From Chrysophaeum taylorii (lineage: Eukaryota; Sar; Pelagophyceae; Pelagomonadales; Pelagomonadaceae), in contig JAQMWT010000022.1 in assembly GCA_029834535.1 (NCBI GenBank), forward strand, positions 30,137 through 94,136: 64,000 bases of DNA, read 5' to 3'. Numbering within the stretch: the stretch's first letter is position 1; each line of letters begins with the position of its first letter. The notes under the pieces were generated by a model. It saw only the letters and a program-made list of their open reading frames with translations, had not been told where the DNA came from and did not search any database. Below, piece by piece: positions 47,531 through 59,663 of this stretch. Position numbers and translations under genes: made by a program.

Positions 47531-48736
47531 ATGATGTTGTGGTGGGTCGTCGTTGTGGAGGGGTTCGTCAAGCCCGCGGAGGTGCGGTGTAGTAGCGTGC
47601 GCGTCGGGTACGGTCCCGGAACGCACGGCGGCGCGCACCTGAGCGTGTCGGAGAAGGCGCGTCTGGAGGAGATCGCCGCGCGCATCGCGACCCCCGGCAA
47701 AGGGATCACGGCGTGCGACGAAGGACCGGGGACGATCGGGTCCCGGTTCGAGGCGGTCGGTGTGGAAAACACCGAGGAAAACCGGCGGATCTACCGGCAG
47801 ATGCTGTTCGAGACGCCCGACGCGAACGCTCACTTGTCGGCCGCGATCCTGGACCCGGAGACGATATTCCAGAAAAACGACGAGGGCGTATTCTTTCCCG
47901 ACAAGCTCAAGGGTCTCGGGATCTCGCCGGGGTGCAAGCCGCATCTCAAGGTGTACACGCTCCCGGGGACGAACGGCGACACCGTGATGCAAGGACTAGA
48001 TTCGCTGAACGTGCGGCTCGCGCATTACGCGGAAGGAGGGTGCGAATTCGCCAAGTGGCGGTCTCCGCTCGAGATCGACGTCGCTGCGGGACGGCCGTCG
48101 CGGCTTGCGATCGAAGCGAACATGCGGGATCTCGCGCGGTACGCCCTCATTTCCCAGGCCGAGGGTCTGGTCCCGATCGTCGAGCCCGACGTGAGCCTCG
48201 CGGGCGACCACGACCTCGAGACCGCGCTCGCCATAAACACGGCCATCCAGGCCGAGCTCTACCACGCGATGCTCGAGCACGGGGTCTACATGGAGGGCAC
48301 CATCTTGAAGGCGAACATGGTCAACCCGGGGAAGGGGTGCCCGGTCGACGTTTCGGTCGAGGACATCGCCGAAGCCAATCTCCAGCTCCTAAGACGCTGC
48401 ATGCCGGTCGCGATCCGTGGCGTCAACTATCTCTCGGGCGGCCAGTCCCTCGAGGACGCCGCCGCCCGCCTCTCGGCCATCAACAAGGCCAAGCAGCCTA
48501 CCGACCCATGGAATCTCAGCTTTTCCTGGTCCGCCGCGCTCCAGTTCCCTCTCTTCGACCTCTGCATCGGCCAGGGTGGCCAGATGCCCCTAGAGAAGAT
48601 GTCCGCACTCTACGCCGCCGAGCTCAAGATCGCCTCGGACGCGGCCAAGGGCCTCTACGACTGGCCGGGCGCGGACGACGGCGCGCACCTCGCCCCAATC
48701 CAGCAGCAGGAGCCCGTGGCGGCGGGGGCGCGCTAG
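47531..48736 (+). CDS. FBA: Class I fructose-bisphosphate aldolase, probably plastid-targeted
   Basis: A 401-residue protein. GKGITACDEGPGTIGSRF corresponds to the class I aldolase motif GKGILAADES.GTI. EGLVPIVEPDV, HDLETA, MEGTILKANMVNPG (Schiff-base Lys in TILKAN) and VNYLSGGQS are all present. It cleaves fructose-1,6-bisphosphate to dihydroxyacetone phosphate and glyceraldehyde-3-phosphate in glycolysis, gluconeogenesis and the Calvin cycle. The N-terminal extension MMLWWVVVVEG|FVKPAEVRCSS resembles a signal peptide followed by an aromatic residue and a short transit-like segment, so plastid import is likely but not certain. The C-terminus lacks the conserved final Tyr of muscle aldolase, as in many algal class I enzymes. 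Confidence 0.92.
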   Translation: MMLWWVVVVEGFVKPAEVRCSSVRVGYGPGTHGGAHLSVSEKARLEEIAARIATPGKGITACDEGPGTIGSRFEAVGVENTEENRRIYRQMLFETPDANAHLSAAILDPETIFQKNDEGVFFPDKLKGLGISPGCKPHLKVYTLPGTNGDTVMQGLDSLNVRLAHYAEGGCEFAKWRSPLEIDVAAGRPSRLAIEANMRDLARYALISQAEGLVPIVEPDVSLAGDHDLETALAINTAIQAELYHAMLEHGVYMEGTILKANMVNPGKGCPVDVSVEDIAEANLQLLRRCMPVAIRGVNYLSGGQSLEDAAARLSAINKAKQPTDPWNLSFSWSAALQFPLFDLCIGQGGQMPLEKMSALYAAELKIASDAAKGLYDWPGADDGAHLAPIQQQEPVAAGAR

Positions 48737-48794
48737 CAACCCAGGAGGGGAAGCTTTTACTGCTTTCTTTATACTGCTATTATTATTAGGGATC

Positions 48795-51320
48795 GGTCAA
48801 GTTTGGTCAACAAGTTTGGTGAATTTTTCTCATGTTTGCTCGATTTTGATGCATGATTAAGGAAAAACTCACAAGTTTGGTCACTTTCCATAGAAGTTTG
48901 GTCAGTTAAGTTTGGTCACTCCGAAGTTGCATTAAGTTTGATCAATCAACCCTTCAAGTTTGATTAATTTCCTTGTAAGTTTGGTCAACAAGTTTGATCA
49001 CTACTCCTCAAACTTCCACAGTATTGACCAAACTTCGGCTTTTTAAATCAAACTTAAGGAGGCTTTTTAAGGGGGCGCGTGACCGCTTTTGGTGCGAAAA
49101 TGCTTAAAAACGAGAGCTAGGTGCTGCAGCTACGCAGAATCTACCGTGGCGTTAGACGCGCGGCATGGACACCCCCCCCCTTGACTGCCTTAGAAGGAGG
49201 TCCGTCCTAAGACAGCGCCGCGATACGCAAGGAGAGCGGGCAGCGACACGCGGCCCCGAGAGCAGATTCCCACGGCTTGGCGTACTTAAGCTGGGCCCAT
49301 TCTCGTACCTTCCATCGTTCGTAGAAGCCAGCCAAACCGCGACTCACCACGGTGGTGTTGCCGTGGTCGTGCGTCATTCTTCAACAACAAGCGGACATCG
49401 GACACCAGACTTACATGGTCTGCGTGAGACGGATCACCCCATTCTGCATCCCAAAACTCGAGAGGGAGCGCGTCTTTGATAATCGACTCGGGGTCGAGAA
49501 CGCGAAACTCGACGACCTCGAGAAACTGCGTGAGCACCGCCCCGGGAGCACCCAAACATTGTAGTCCCACACTTGTGCGGGGCCGTACAGGACCACGTTC
49601 AGGAGTTCCTCATCGTCACGTACCCGATCCGGAGTTAGCTGTCCAGCTTGATCATGCGACGGCAACGCGAGCACGTGCCGTTACGCCAGCATAAACAACT
49701 CGCACGACCGTAAGTGAACACCTCCTTATCATCCTCCTCCTCGCGCATCTCGACAACCCCTCCCTGCCGCAAGATCTCCCGCTGCTGCTGCACCGTCGAA
49801 CACTGTACGAGAAAGTCGGCAAATACAAGCTGCGGCGCGAAGGGATGTCAAGACGTCGACAGCCTCGTTCCGGAAGATCGCCGACACCACCCCTGTAATT
49901 CTAACCCAGTCATCAGTACGAGTCTAAAATACGACAAGTTTGATGTGATTGTTCGAAATTTGATCACACCAAATTGAATGCCTCCAAGTTTGACCATACA
50001 CACGCATCAACATGCGAACACTCGCAGAACAACACATACAAACAAGGCCTGCGCAAGACAACGCTGATACCACGCTGTTTCGTCGCCCAAGATTATTCGG
50101 ATGCGCCTTATTATAGTTCGATGTTTATGACAGACTACAGCGAACGATCCCGGTTCGTCATCTCGTGCCTTTAGCGGATGACACTGTTGCAGATGTCTAT
50201 CAAACGCATATGCCGAGAAGAGCCGCCTGACAGACTGAATAACTAACTAACTAACTTCAGACCTCTCCCGAGCATGGGAGCCAGGCCGGACCGGCAGGAG
50301 CCGGTGCGGAATCACAGAGGCAAATCACGCAGTTGTGGGGCAGAGGCGAGGGACGAGGACGGACTCGTTGATGGTGGACCGCCACTGCGCGGTCTTGTGC
50401 GAGGTCGTGCAAAAGCGTCGCAGGCCGCGGACGTGTTGGTCCATGAACAATCGACCTGTCCGTCGCGTTCTGCCCAACTGAGCGAACCCCATCCCAGCGC
50501 GGACTTTCCGGGTGCTAACCGGCCAGCGAGCCGCCTGACTTGCCCTCCATAAAGCCCTTGATGAGGACCGACACGGCCTCGCAGAAGTGCTTCTCATGAG
50601 GACCGACACGGCCTCGCAGAAGTGCTTCGCGCGATAGCTGCATCTTTGTCGGCAAGAAGGTTCGGAGCAGGTGTGCCTTTTAGCACACGTGACGGTATTG
50701 CCTAATTGCACATCACAACGAGCAGCACGCACATAAAAGCTGCATCTTGCATATAGCACTTGAACGACAGCGCTGTCGCGCTGTAGACCATGTTGTACGC
50801 GCCGTCAACTTGTGTGACTGCTGCAAGTCGGCCTCGAGAACACACATGCTGGACTTGGCATCTTGGTTAGATCGAGTAAAGTGGTGCCTCGTATTTGCGC
50901 GCTCTGAGCTGCGACAGCGTACTCGGCGATCTCTCACAGTCGTTTACCTTCGTCTGGGCACGCGACTTCTTGTTTTCTTTCTCGGCGTCGTGGTCAACCG
51001 ACGTCGGCGTGTTACCACCACGCTCCCGCTCGACCTGAGCGAAGCCCGCATCGATACCGTGTTCGTTTCGAAGGCGAAGGACGCTCCGGAGTCACAGCGC
51101 GACATACAGAACCGCTGAAAGCTTGATCACGGCGGGCCTTGTTTTGTCTTTAAATGTCGACTGCTAAGAGGGGGTGTGTGTTTTGTCAGCGAACCGTATG
51201 TTTGCTCTCTAAGAGTACAAGTTTAGTCAACCAAGATACGGATTGACCAAACTTAAGTGACCAAACTTGTTGAGGGTTTTCGGTGACCAAACATATATGG
51301 TGGTTGGAAACTTGACTTTG
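48795..51320. mobile_element. Putative DNA transposon / MITE bounded by inverted AAGTTTGGTCA arrays
   Basis: At the left end (48797-49060) AAGTTTGGTCA and variants (AAGTTTGATCA) occur about nine times, mostly in one orientation, turning to the complement (TTGACCAAACTT) at 49022-49060. At the right end (51221-51311) the complement TGACCAAACTT recurs several times after AAGTTTAGTCAACC. Isolated copies occur at 49936-49993. Inverted arrays of a short motif at both ends suit a class II element with subterminal repeats. The interior has a minus-strand coding-like stretch (49290-49674, one frameshift: NVVLYGPAQVWDYNVWVLPG, then LTQFLEVVEFRVLDPESI) that I do not recognise, a copy of the dispersed repeat (50240-50540) and a 33-bp tandem duplication at about 50558-50627. 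Confidence 0.55.
50240..50540 (+). repeat. Dispersed repeat family, copy 3
   Basis: Starts with the AACTAACTAACTAACTTCAG tandem and continues CCCGAGCATGGGAGCCAGGC, then CCGGCAGGAGCC, as at 1571. The distal half (about 50488-50540) is diverged but still aligns to the CCCGTCCCACTGCGAA...CCAACCGGCC part. It is nested inside the putative transposon at 48.8-51.3 kb. Confidence 0.65.
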
Positions 51321-51352
51321 CCCTTATTATTATTACAAGTTGGAGATCATCT

Positions 51353-51375
51353 CATTTCATTTCATTTCATTTCAT
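51353..51375. repeat. CATTT microsatellite before casein kinase
   Basis: Perfect (CATTT)n tract, followed by an (ATC)n tract at about 51431-51449, both in the presumed 5' region of the casein kinase gene. Confidence 0.9.
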
Positions 51376-51461
51376 AATCGTGGGTAGTTGACAGACATCC
51401 TTCTCGAGGGTCGGTCGTCGGCGCGCTCGTCATCATCATCATCATCATGAGATAAGAGAGG

Positions 51462-52586
51462 ATGGGTCCCAACGAGATGCCCGTGCGGCGCGTGCGGGGC
51501 TGGACGCTCGTGAAGAAGATCGGGAGCGGGAGCTTTGGTGAAATTTACCAGGCGAGCAGCTGTGGAGGAGGAGGGGAGCGGTCGGATGACGTGGCCATAA
51601 AGCTCGAGGCGCTGAAGACGAGGCACCCCCAGCTTGATTACGAAGCTCAGGTGTTGAGCGCGTTGCGGGGGAACACGGGGGTCCCCACCGTGTACTGGTG
51701 GGGCACGGAAGGCGCGTACACGGCGATGGTGATCGACCTCCTGGGCCCGTCGCTGGAAGATTTGTTCAACAGGTGCGGACGACGGTTCACTTTGAAAACG
51801 GTGCTGGGCCTCGCGCGGCAACTGATAAACCGCCTCGAGATGGTGCACGGCATGAGCTACGTTCATCGGGACGTCAAGCCCGACAATTTTTTAATCGGCC
51901 GAGGGTCTCGCGCGAGGATCGTCCACGTGATCGACTTTGGCTTGGCCAAAAAGTACCGCGATCCGCACTCCCACCAGCACATTCCTTACCGCGAAGACAA
52001 AAATCTTACCGGTACGGCGCGGTACGCGTCGGTCAGCACCCACCTCGGCATCGAACCTAGCCGTCGCGACGACCTCGAAAGTCTTGGCTACGTCCTCGTC
52101 TATCTCCTCCGCGGATCCCTGCCGTGGCAGGGCCTCAAGGCCGACACCAAAGCCAAAAAGTACGAGTGCGTCTTGCTCAAAAAAATGGAAACGGCCTTCT
52201 CCGACCTCTGCTACGGCTTCCCGCCCGAGTTCTGCCGCTACTTCGACTGCGTCCGCAACTTGCGCTTCGACCAGAAACCTGATTACGATGCCCTCAGGGC
52301 TCTCTTTCGAGACGTCCAGCGTCGGGAGAGCTACGACGCCGACGACGACACCTTCGACTGGCACTTTCTCCCCGACAAGCCTATCCCCTGGGTCGCCGTT
52401 CCCCCCGACGAACCCAAGACCAACAACAACGCATTTTCGCAGCGCGAAGACCACCTCGCCGACCCACCCGCCGACCCACCACGAAGGTCCCCCCGCAAAA
52501 GAGAAACCGTTACCCGCTACGTCGACGCCCCCAATACCAACGCCACCACCAAAAGGACAAAGCTCTACAAATCCCCCGCCGCCTAG
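51462..52586 (+). CDS. CK1: Casein kinase 1 family protein kinase
   Basis: A 374-residue, single-exon Ser/Thr kinase. Glycine loop [10 protein letters not shown], catalytic Lys in [20 protein letters not shown] (catalytic loop), [10 protein letters not shown], and the CK1-specific [33 protein letters not shown] with LPWQGLKA identify casein kinase 1. The domain spans about residues 13-295. The tail is basic and Pro-rich (PRRSPRKRE), with possible nuclear-localisation character. CK1 enzymes phosphorylate primed substrates in Wnt-like, circadian, DNA repair and trafficking pathways; the specific role here is unknown. The 3' flank carries short tandem repeats. Confidence 0.95.
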   Translation: MGPNEMPVRRVRGWTLVKKIGSGSFGEIYQASSCGGGGERSDDVAIKLEALKTRHPQLDYEAQVLSALRGNTGVPTVYWWGTEGAYTAMVIDLLGPSLEDLFNRCGRRFTLKTVLGLARQLINRLEMVHGMSYVHRDVKPDNFLIGRGSRARIVHVIDFGLAKKYRDPHSHQHIPYREDKNLTGTARYASVSTHLGIEPSRRDDLESLGYVLVYLLRGSLPWQGLKADTKAKKYECVLLKKMETAFSDLCYGFPPEFCRYFDCVRNLRFDQKPDYDALRALFRDVQRRESYDADDDTFDWHFLPDKPIPWVAVPPDEPKTNNNAFSQREDHLADPPADPPRRSPRKRETVTRYVDAPNTNATTKRTKLYKSPAA

Positions 52587-54147
52587 CCCCCCATCTTCGG
52601 ACCAGACGGGACACAAAACAAACATCAAAGACAGAACCGACACCCCCCGACTCACTCGGGGGAACGCGACGCAACGCAACGCAACGCAACTCTACTCAAC
52701 TCAACTCACATAGGGTTCATTTCGGCCCCTTTTCCTTCCCTGGACCCCCCCTCCCCCGCTGCTATGCTGCTCTCTTTGATATAAATTATCTATCATACAA
52801 CTGTGGTTTACCCCCGCCTCGACCGCCTCTCCTCTCCTCTACTCTACTCTACTCTACTCCTGGGGGGCTTCATTCGACGCCCCTCCAGTCTGTGTTATAT
52901 CAATGCCATATATTTTAGGTTGGTTTAGGTTAGGTTGGGATATGTTAGGCAAGCCAACCTGAACTAAACTTAACTTAACCGAACCAGGGCAGGCTAGGCA
53001 GCGTCTCCTCTGTGGCGGCGACATGTAGCTAATCATCACCACCGCCTGGGGCTTGTTCCCGCGTGTTGGTTTGCGGCGCATCGTGCCTTTTCGCCGCTCT
53101 TCCCCAAAAAGAGCCACCAAATATTAGTGCTTGGTTGCCGACTTGCGAAACGAAGTGCGGCGCGAGGACCTCCTTTGGCGAACAAGGCAAAGGGATCTCG
53201 GGCGTTAAGAGAGGCTGCTACGAGGGGCTAGGGAGAGTGGCTAGAGTCCAGAGAGCTACACTATTATGTGTGCGACACTGGAACATTTTCACACCTGTCT
53301 CTACACAAGGGTTTTCTCTCCGTAATACGGCTTTCCCTCTTTCTTCCTTTTCCTTACCCTTCCGCCCTTTCATCTTTCATGACTATGAAGAACCCAGTCT
53401 GAAGCTCTTGTCTGAAGCTCTTTTCCAACATGGAGTAGGCCTCCAGGTGCGTACCGTCAGGTACGGAGTTGTCTGTTTAATTAACAGAGACTTTTCGTTC
53501 CTCGTTGTCAGTGTAAGGGCTTCTATGGGGCCTAATGTCCTTAAGGAGTTAGGACTTAAAGCCCTACCTTGTGTAGTAGCATGTGGCAATCGGAATGGTC
53601 TGTACACGCCTAAGACTGCACGCAGTCTCTACCATGAACCCGGAGAGAGTCAAATCTCTCCAGGTTATGGGCCCAGATACGTAGGTGTGTCAGCCCAACT
53701 GTGTTGTACGTCTAAATCGAATGATCAATTTGCGCCTGATCACGAGTACAATGCGACAATGTGTTTGGCGGTGGTCTACTGTACATATTTGTTGTGTGAC
53801 GGTATGTGCCCACCAGTTAAATTGGTTTGTGACCGAGTTGGGTCGGTCACTGGTCACATGCACTCGCATAACTAATAAAATTAAAATTTTTCCTATACAA
53901 GCCGCGGAAACTTGTACGGGTTTTTACTTCCATTCCCCAACAAAAGACTGACTGCTCGAGAACTAATCCATTCTTCAGTCTCAAGTCACCCTGTTTTAAA
54001 TAGCATGTTGATTTGTTTGGTCTTGTCAATAAGCCCACGTTTAAAAATCGCGTACTGTACATAGAACCCGCACTTGAGAAGCCCTTCATTCTTATGTGTC
54101 GAATCTGTCTATCAATCCTCTAACCTATCCCTTAATAGGCCACAATC
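52587..54147. other. AT-richer flank of the retroelement with microsatellites
   Basis: (CTACT)n at 52829-52859, CAACG/CAACT repeats at 52670-52700, and a TTAGGTTGG/TTAGG-rich stretch at 52914-52950. A 270-codon frame at 53063-53875 has no recognised domain and untypical composition. This may include the 5' LTR and leader of the copia element, but I could not find a matching downstream LTR inside the window. Confidence 0.4.
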
Positions 54148-55436
54148 ATGTCAAAACAAAAAACAATATCTACCACGGATATCTACAAACAAGAACAAAT
54201 CCTCGTTGATAAAATTAACGCAGGATTGCGCTTCCAATATAATTCAACCAAGGTGAGCTTGCAAATTGAAGCGCTTCGCAGGCATATGACAAGTCCATAT
54301 GTGGACGCGTTATTCTGCTTTGATTCATATGAAGCTTACACCCGGAATGCTCCGGAATATAATCAACTTCTTGAACAAGAAGTTGATATTATCTTCGCTC
54401 AATGGAAAGCTGAACAAATTAATGATTTAAACTTACATGATGAAGATGCCCTGCCCGAACATTTAAAGACTTGGCACGTCAACTCTTCCCAACAACTAAC
54501 AGTTGATGCCCGTAATAATCTTGAACGACTTTACTACCAAGAGTCGTACAACCTTGTCCGTCCTGAATTAAATGAGGATGTTAAACATGTCCTCACTTTA
54601 TTAGATACCCGATTTCCTAAATCAATTGTGTATGATTCATCTTTAACTAACATGTCCTTTACGGGTCTCTCTAATGCCGGTTGGATCAAACACTGCGAAG
54701 CTTGTGCTGGTTTCTTGCAAAGCAACTAAATAATGATGAAGCATCAATCCAATTTGATAACTCCATAATCACTCTTAAAGCTCACGAGGAGATCTACCGT
54801 CTATATGCTAATCCCTCGGATCACGAGCGCTATTCTCAATCTTTATTGGAATGGTGTAAACTCTACAAGACACGCTCTAGTAACAACTCGAATCACGATC
54901 CCGAATTGTTAAAGCTAGTTGATCCTAACGACGTTCGTCCACTATTGGAATTCTTGTTAAAGATATATAATGAGACAAAGTTTTCTTCTAACCGACGCTT
55001 GGATAAACCCGCTTCCTGGATCCCTTACATCCCTGGTACTACCGCTACCAAGCCACCTAAGGTATTATTGATGGATACTATTCATCAATCCCACGACTCT
55101 CTAAACAGAGCTTACTCGTTGTTAGCCACTGTAGCTGGACAGTCTGGCTTCAACGCTCGTAAGCTTCGTAATGCAAAAGATAAAGCATCGACAATCTCAC
55201 CCCGTGACACGTCGCACTATCGTTCACCCTCAAATTATAACGTCAAAGGTACCAGCTTCGATCGTCCTGTCTACTCATCTTCGTCTAACCGTAATGCACG
55301 CTCTAATATGTCTCTTATGGACCGGGCTACTTATCAAGTTGATCGTCTTCGCCACCTGTTTGGTAAATTGCAGGAAGCGCTGTGGCGGTCCGCCATCCAT
55401 GCACTTTCATCCCTCGCCTCTACCCCAACTGTGTGA
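54148..55436 (+). pseudogene. Copia gag-like coding region
   Basis: Starts MSKQKTISTTDIYKQEQ and continues in two frames joined near 54700 (a single shift turns GFLQSN into FLAKQLNNDEAS). Gag identity is inferred from position and composition only. It stops just before the dispersed-repeat insertion. Coding-like sequence resumes after it (55551-55886, MVQGEMKSLLSTLW). Confidence 0.55.
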
Positions 55437-55443
55437 TTTTTGC

Positions 55444-55523
55444 TCTGTGATCCTGGACCGGCTACTACCGGCCCAGCCTGGCTCCCATGCCCGAGAGAGG
55501 TCCGAAGTTAGTTAGTTAGTTAG
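55444..55523 (-). repeat. Dispersed repeat family, short inverted copy inside copia gag
   Basis: Reverse complement of the first ~80 bp of the repeat at 1571: it contains GCCTGGCTCCCATGC followed by a GTTAGTTAGTTAG end. The gag reading frame stops immediately before it. Confidence 0.75.
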
Positions 55524-55813
55524 AATCCCAATCCTTCCACCGACTCTAAAATGGTACAGGGGGAAATGAAAAGCTTATTGAGTACCCTCTGGACAACCGC
55601 TTCTCAAGCATCAACACAGTCCTTAGATCCCGATGAAGCCACCCAAGTTCATCTCTACTTATCTCGAGTTGATACTATGTCCAATACCATATCGAACCTC
55701 TTGGAAGCCGATAAGGAATCTCTTGTTTCAGAAGAAAGTATCAAACTGAAACATCTGCTCCTGAAGCGTCCCCCAGTGATGCGGAGCAGAGGGGGACTGC
55801 TGATACAGAGAAA

Positions 55814-56773
55814 ATGTTCCACACTTTCCTGTCCATTAAAGATGATGAAATCGATAACATCCCTCAGCCGCTATTGCAGCACATAAATGCTAAAGCTCAG
55901 AATCGTCGTCAAGCTCGGGAAACTTCTTCGCACTCTGAGCTCCCCAGTAATTTAACCAATGAAGATAATGAAGATGGTGCAGATCCCCCTGTGTTGCTAC
56001 CAAAATTAAATACTGGTTTTACACTCGTCGTTGTGCCTTCCGAACAAACGCAAAGTTTCATGGCACAGTACGTGTTTGGTCAAAGCTCAACACATGCCTG
56101 TTATGCAACAATGCTTAAACTGTACAACGAGTACAATTTGCCGCTAATGACTACGCCAGGATATGCTGACACATGTGCTTCTCAACATGTAATTAACTTT
56201 AAACGTTATGCTGATCCTATCCACATCGTAAAGCTACCCGAGTCCTTATCACCTGCTATCCAGACTGCTACGGATACGCAGAGAATCACACATGCTATGA
56301 TTATAAGGACCGTCATTCCCGCTCTCCCAAAGCATCCAAATGTGGGATATGTAAAGCTAGACGTTGCGCTTTTTCTACCCAAGCAAAACGACCATAACGA
56401 TCCCGATCTGCACATCATCAGTATGACTCAATGGGGAGAAGATAAACTTGGTATACACCTTTATGGAGTTGAATTTAAAGGACAATCATCTATCCAGAGT
56501 AAAATTGATGATAATGTCAAGATTACTTTGTTTAGACTCAGTAACCTGTTGCCAACTCTACCAATTTACTCGCTACAACAAGCAAAAGCGCGCAAAATGG
56601 AACTTCGCTCACTACAGTTCAGACTATGTGCTTTTAATGAACAACGCGAAATGCTCAAACTATATTCCACCCTCATGGAACGAGTAATTTACGTCCCATG
56701 GCTTAAAACCATCCTGGAGTCAATGCATTCGCAGCTGCCTTACATACGCAAGCATTTCCCACCTCCCGTATGA
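55814..56773 (+). pseudogene. Copia aspartic protease-like region
   Basis: A 319-codon frame containing GYADTCASQHVIN, which corresponds to the copia protease active site (D-[ST]-G-A-[ST]-x-H) with Cys in place of Gly, followed by a later TQWGEDKLGIHLYG similar to the end of copia proteases. Upstream residues are spacer between gag and protease. Confidence 0.55.
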
Positions 56774-57067
56774 CGCAAGGTTACAACACGTTTGCTCCAT
56801 ACAGTAACTTCATCTCCTAGCCCACGAATACCTACAGTAACTTTACTTTGCTCTGGGATGTCCACTCCTGCATTCTTGGCTTGCGCTTCTAATGACTTGC
56901 AAATCAACATCAACGTTAAAGTTCTTGTTGAGAGCGACGACAATATCACGCACATGCTACGAAGACGTTTTGGTAATTCCATCGAAGTTTTCCCATCCTT
57001 ACCTAAGTTTTTGACATAACTCCATCGAGCATCGGACGTTGAACGTGCACGATATTACACTGACATA

Positions 57068-59095
57068 GTGGAATTGACATCACCATGCACAAATCGCAAC
57101 ATAATCAATGGGAGATCCATTTCCACCTTCGAGCGCGATATGGATGATTCCTTGTTCCCAAGTGCTCTAAGTGTACTTGAGGTTTTAAAGCCGCTTGTTC
57201 TCTTCATGGAAATGACTCCACCACACTCCGCATCATACGAAGATCATATACGAGTTGCTAATCTCATCTTCTCAACGATGCACTATACGGTGGACATATG
57301 TGACCGATTTCCATGCTATTTATGTGGAGATTATCGAGCCAGAGCAAGATGGATCCTCGTCGCACGCAAATATAACACCGGCCCTCTTGATCTGCTTTCA
57401 TGGCCTAATAAACGAGTCACGTCCTTTCTGGACATTGCAGACCACACTAATTCCATCAGTCGCAAGTTAATAGTCGACGAACCTTGGACGCAGGTCTTTC
57501 CTGACATACCATTTGTGTCCACACCTAAAACCTACAATATTTTCAGTCGCACAGGATCCGTGCGCTTAACTGTGACTGAGCTTGAAACCTTAACTATGCT
57601 GTTCCTTCGTCTGCACTCTAATAAAACAGTCGAACATCAAGATGAAATGGAGGGCATTTCTAACTTTCGCCTGGGATTCTTGACTAATTCAAGAAAACCA
57701 CTTGCTTGCATGAGATCCCCTATTGAACTCAAAGCCTTTGTGCTCCTCTATAATATTATGGGACGATTATTCCCTAAATCCATCACATTACCTGTGTCCT
57801 TTCGTATTACAACTATTGAATCCAACCAACCAGCTCGCAGGTTGTTCTTAAATAAATCCACTACTTCATCCATCATTTACATCACGGGTGGAAGACATAC
57901 AGGCGGAGACATAACAGTTTCTAACTCTTCTTCTAAATACCAGGCACACATAAATGCTTTTGGCGAAACCTACTCCCTTTTAACACACGATGCAGGAATC
58001 GATAAGACTGCTTCTCTCGAACCAGTTACCGGTTTTCTTTGGCTTTGCCAAGCATACCATCATAATGAAAATCAAGACACGCGTCGTCTAGTACAAGCAC
58101 TGGTTTCATATACCTCTCCTGTATTTCACGATTCTTTTGTCTTCTACCCTCAGGAAAATCGTCTTGAATTTATCGACAAAATATTTGCTTTAAGTGACAT
58201 GCATTTGTCCCAAAGCAGATATTTGGGCTTTATAACATCAAGCGATAGGAAGATGGGTGCCAAAGTTCACTCTATATATACTCCCACTCCTACCATTCGT
58301 GGATTTGCAAATATGCTGGTGTACGACCCACGACTCGATCGCATTCGACACTACTCAACTCGCGAATTGGCACGCGCCAATAATTTCACAGCGTACCAAA
58401 TCAATTTTCTTTTGTCTTTGTCCCCTGACCTATGCTGTGATATCATCGCAAATGCTATTCCAGCTGGAACATATCATACAATTTATAAACACTTGTGTCA
58501 GCTTGTTTATGACTTGCGTACATTAACACTATCACCATCGTTTGACCCTGATCACGCTCCTCTAACCAAAAACTATAGGTCAACCTTCTTCACAAATATA
58601 TTCCCAACAGATACATCTTTAACATTACACCAGAGTTCTATTACTATGTTCTACATTTCTAATAAAAAACTCTTATGTTGTGATACTATCACTTCAAACC
58701 ACGAACTTACTTCTTTTCATACTGATTCAGTAGCTCATGCTTTCCTCTCTAACATCTTATCCGCAGATATATCACCTCCTACTAAAGAAAAACAAATACC
58801 CCTTATAACACCAAGACAGCTCCATGAGAAGCATGCGCCCTTCGATAAGAAAGTCCATGCCAGGGGCACCCTTGCATTTCGAGATGCGCAACAACGAGCT
58901 ACCAATTTTCACAACATTCACCATTCCAGTGATTCTCAAGCCATAAAAGCTGTTCAGGTTATTGCCAGTCCTGGACACCACCCATCTGACGTACCCTACC
59001 GTAAGTTCTGTGTGGATTGTACGATTCATAAAAAACTTTCCTCATCCACACCACCTTATCAAGCAACCTTCATTCGAAAAACTTTTTCAACCTGA
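57068..59095 (+). pseudogene. Long unidentified region fused to copia integrase zinc motif
   Basis: A 675-codon open frame. The first ~590 residues match no copia domain I know and contain conserved-looking stretches (YITGGRHTGGDITVSN, TGFLWLCQAYHHNENQDT, FHDSFVFYPQENRLEFIDK). The last part (HHPSDVPYRKFCVDCTIHK) looks like the integrase HHCC zinc-binding site. It is longest-open where a typical copia element would have only a short spacer between protease and integrase. Confidence 0.5.
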
Positions 59096-59600
59096 TGAAG
59101 CTTGGGCATGTGACGGTGGTTACGTATCTGTGCTCTCGGAATGGGGATCCTTTCGACATATCATTGTCTTCAAGTGTCTCATTTCTAAATTTCTGTTAGT
59201 GTACTTTTGTCGTAGCACTAACTCCAGCGAATTTTGTAACGCCCTTGAGTTTGTTCGTAATTTTTGCTCTACTTATGTTCATGTACAACTAAAACAAATT
59301 TATTGTGATTCCTTTAAACCCTATTTATCCCAGCATGTTACAACCCCCTTCCGTGTGGAACATGGTATTAATATGTCCGCGTTCCCCCTTACTTACATGT
59401 CTTTAATCATGAAGTCGAAGCCGCTGTTGGTCACATAGCCACTGCCGCGTCTACACGACTCAGGCATATGCTTAATGTATCCTATAAAGGTAACAGATCC
59501 GGCACCACACTACCCGTGGGCTGTTATACATGCTATCCAATCATATAATCTCCTCCTAACGTTTCCTCGAACGTATTTATAATAAAGTCCTAAGTCCCCA
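58962..59600 (+). pseudogene. Copia integrase catalytic core (shifted frame)
   Basis: After one frame change the core continues as KLFQPDEAWACDGGYVSVLS (first catalytic Asp in CDGG) and QIYCDSFKPYLSQH (second Asp). The third (Glu) region is scrambled near 59400-59520. This is the rve-type integrase of LTR elements. Confidence 0.6.
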
Positions 59601-59663
59601 ACAAGTTTTGTTAGACCAATGTAATGTTCCCCAACAAGACTACCTCAAACCTTTTGGCTCTGT

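Noticed and set aside
52914-52950. Telomere-like TTAGG repeats
   Set aside because: The units are irregular (TTAGGTTGG, TTTAGG, TTAGGTTGGG) and few; not a telomeric array.
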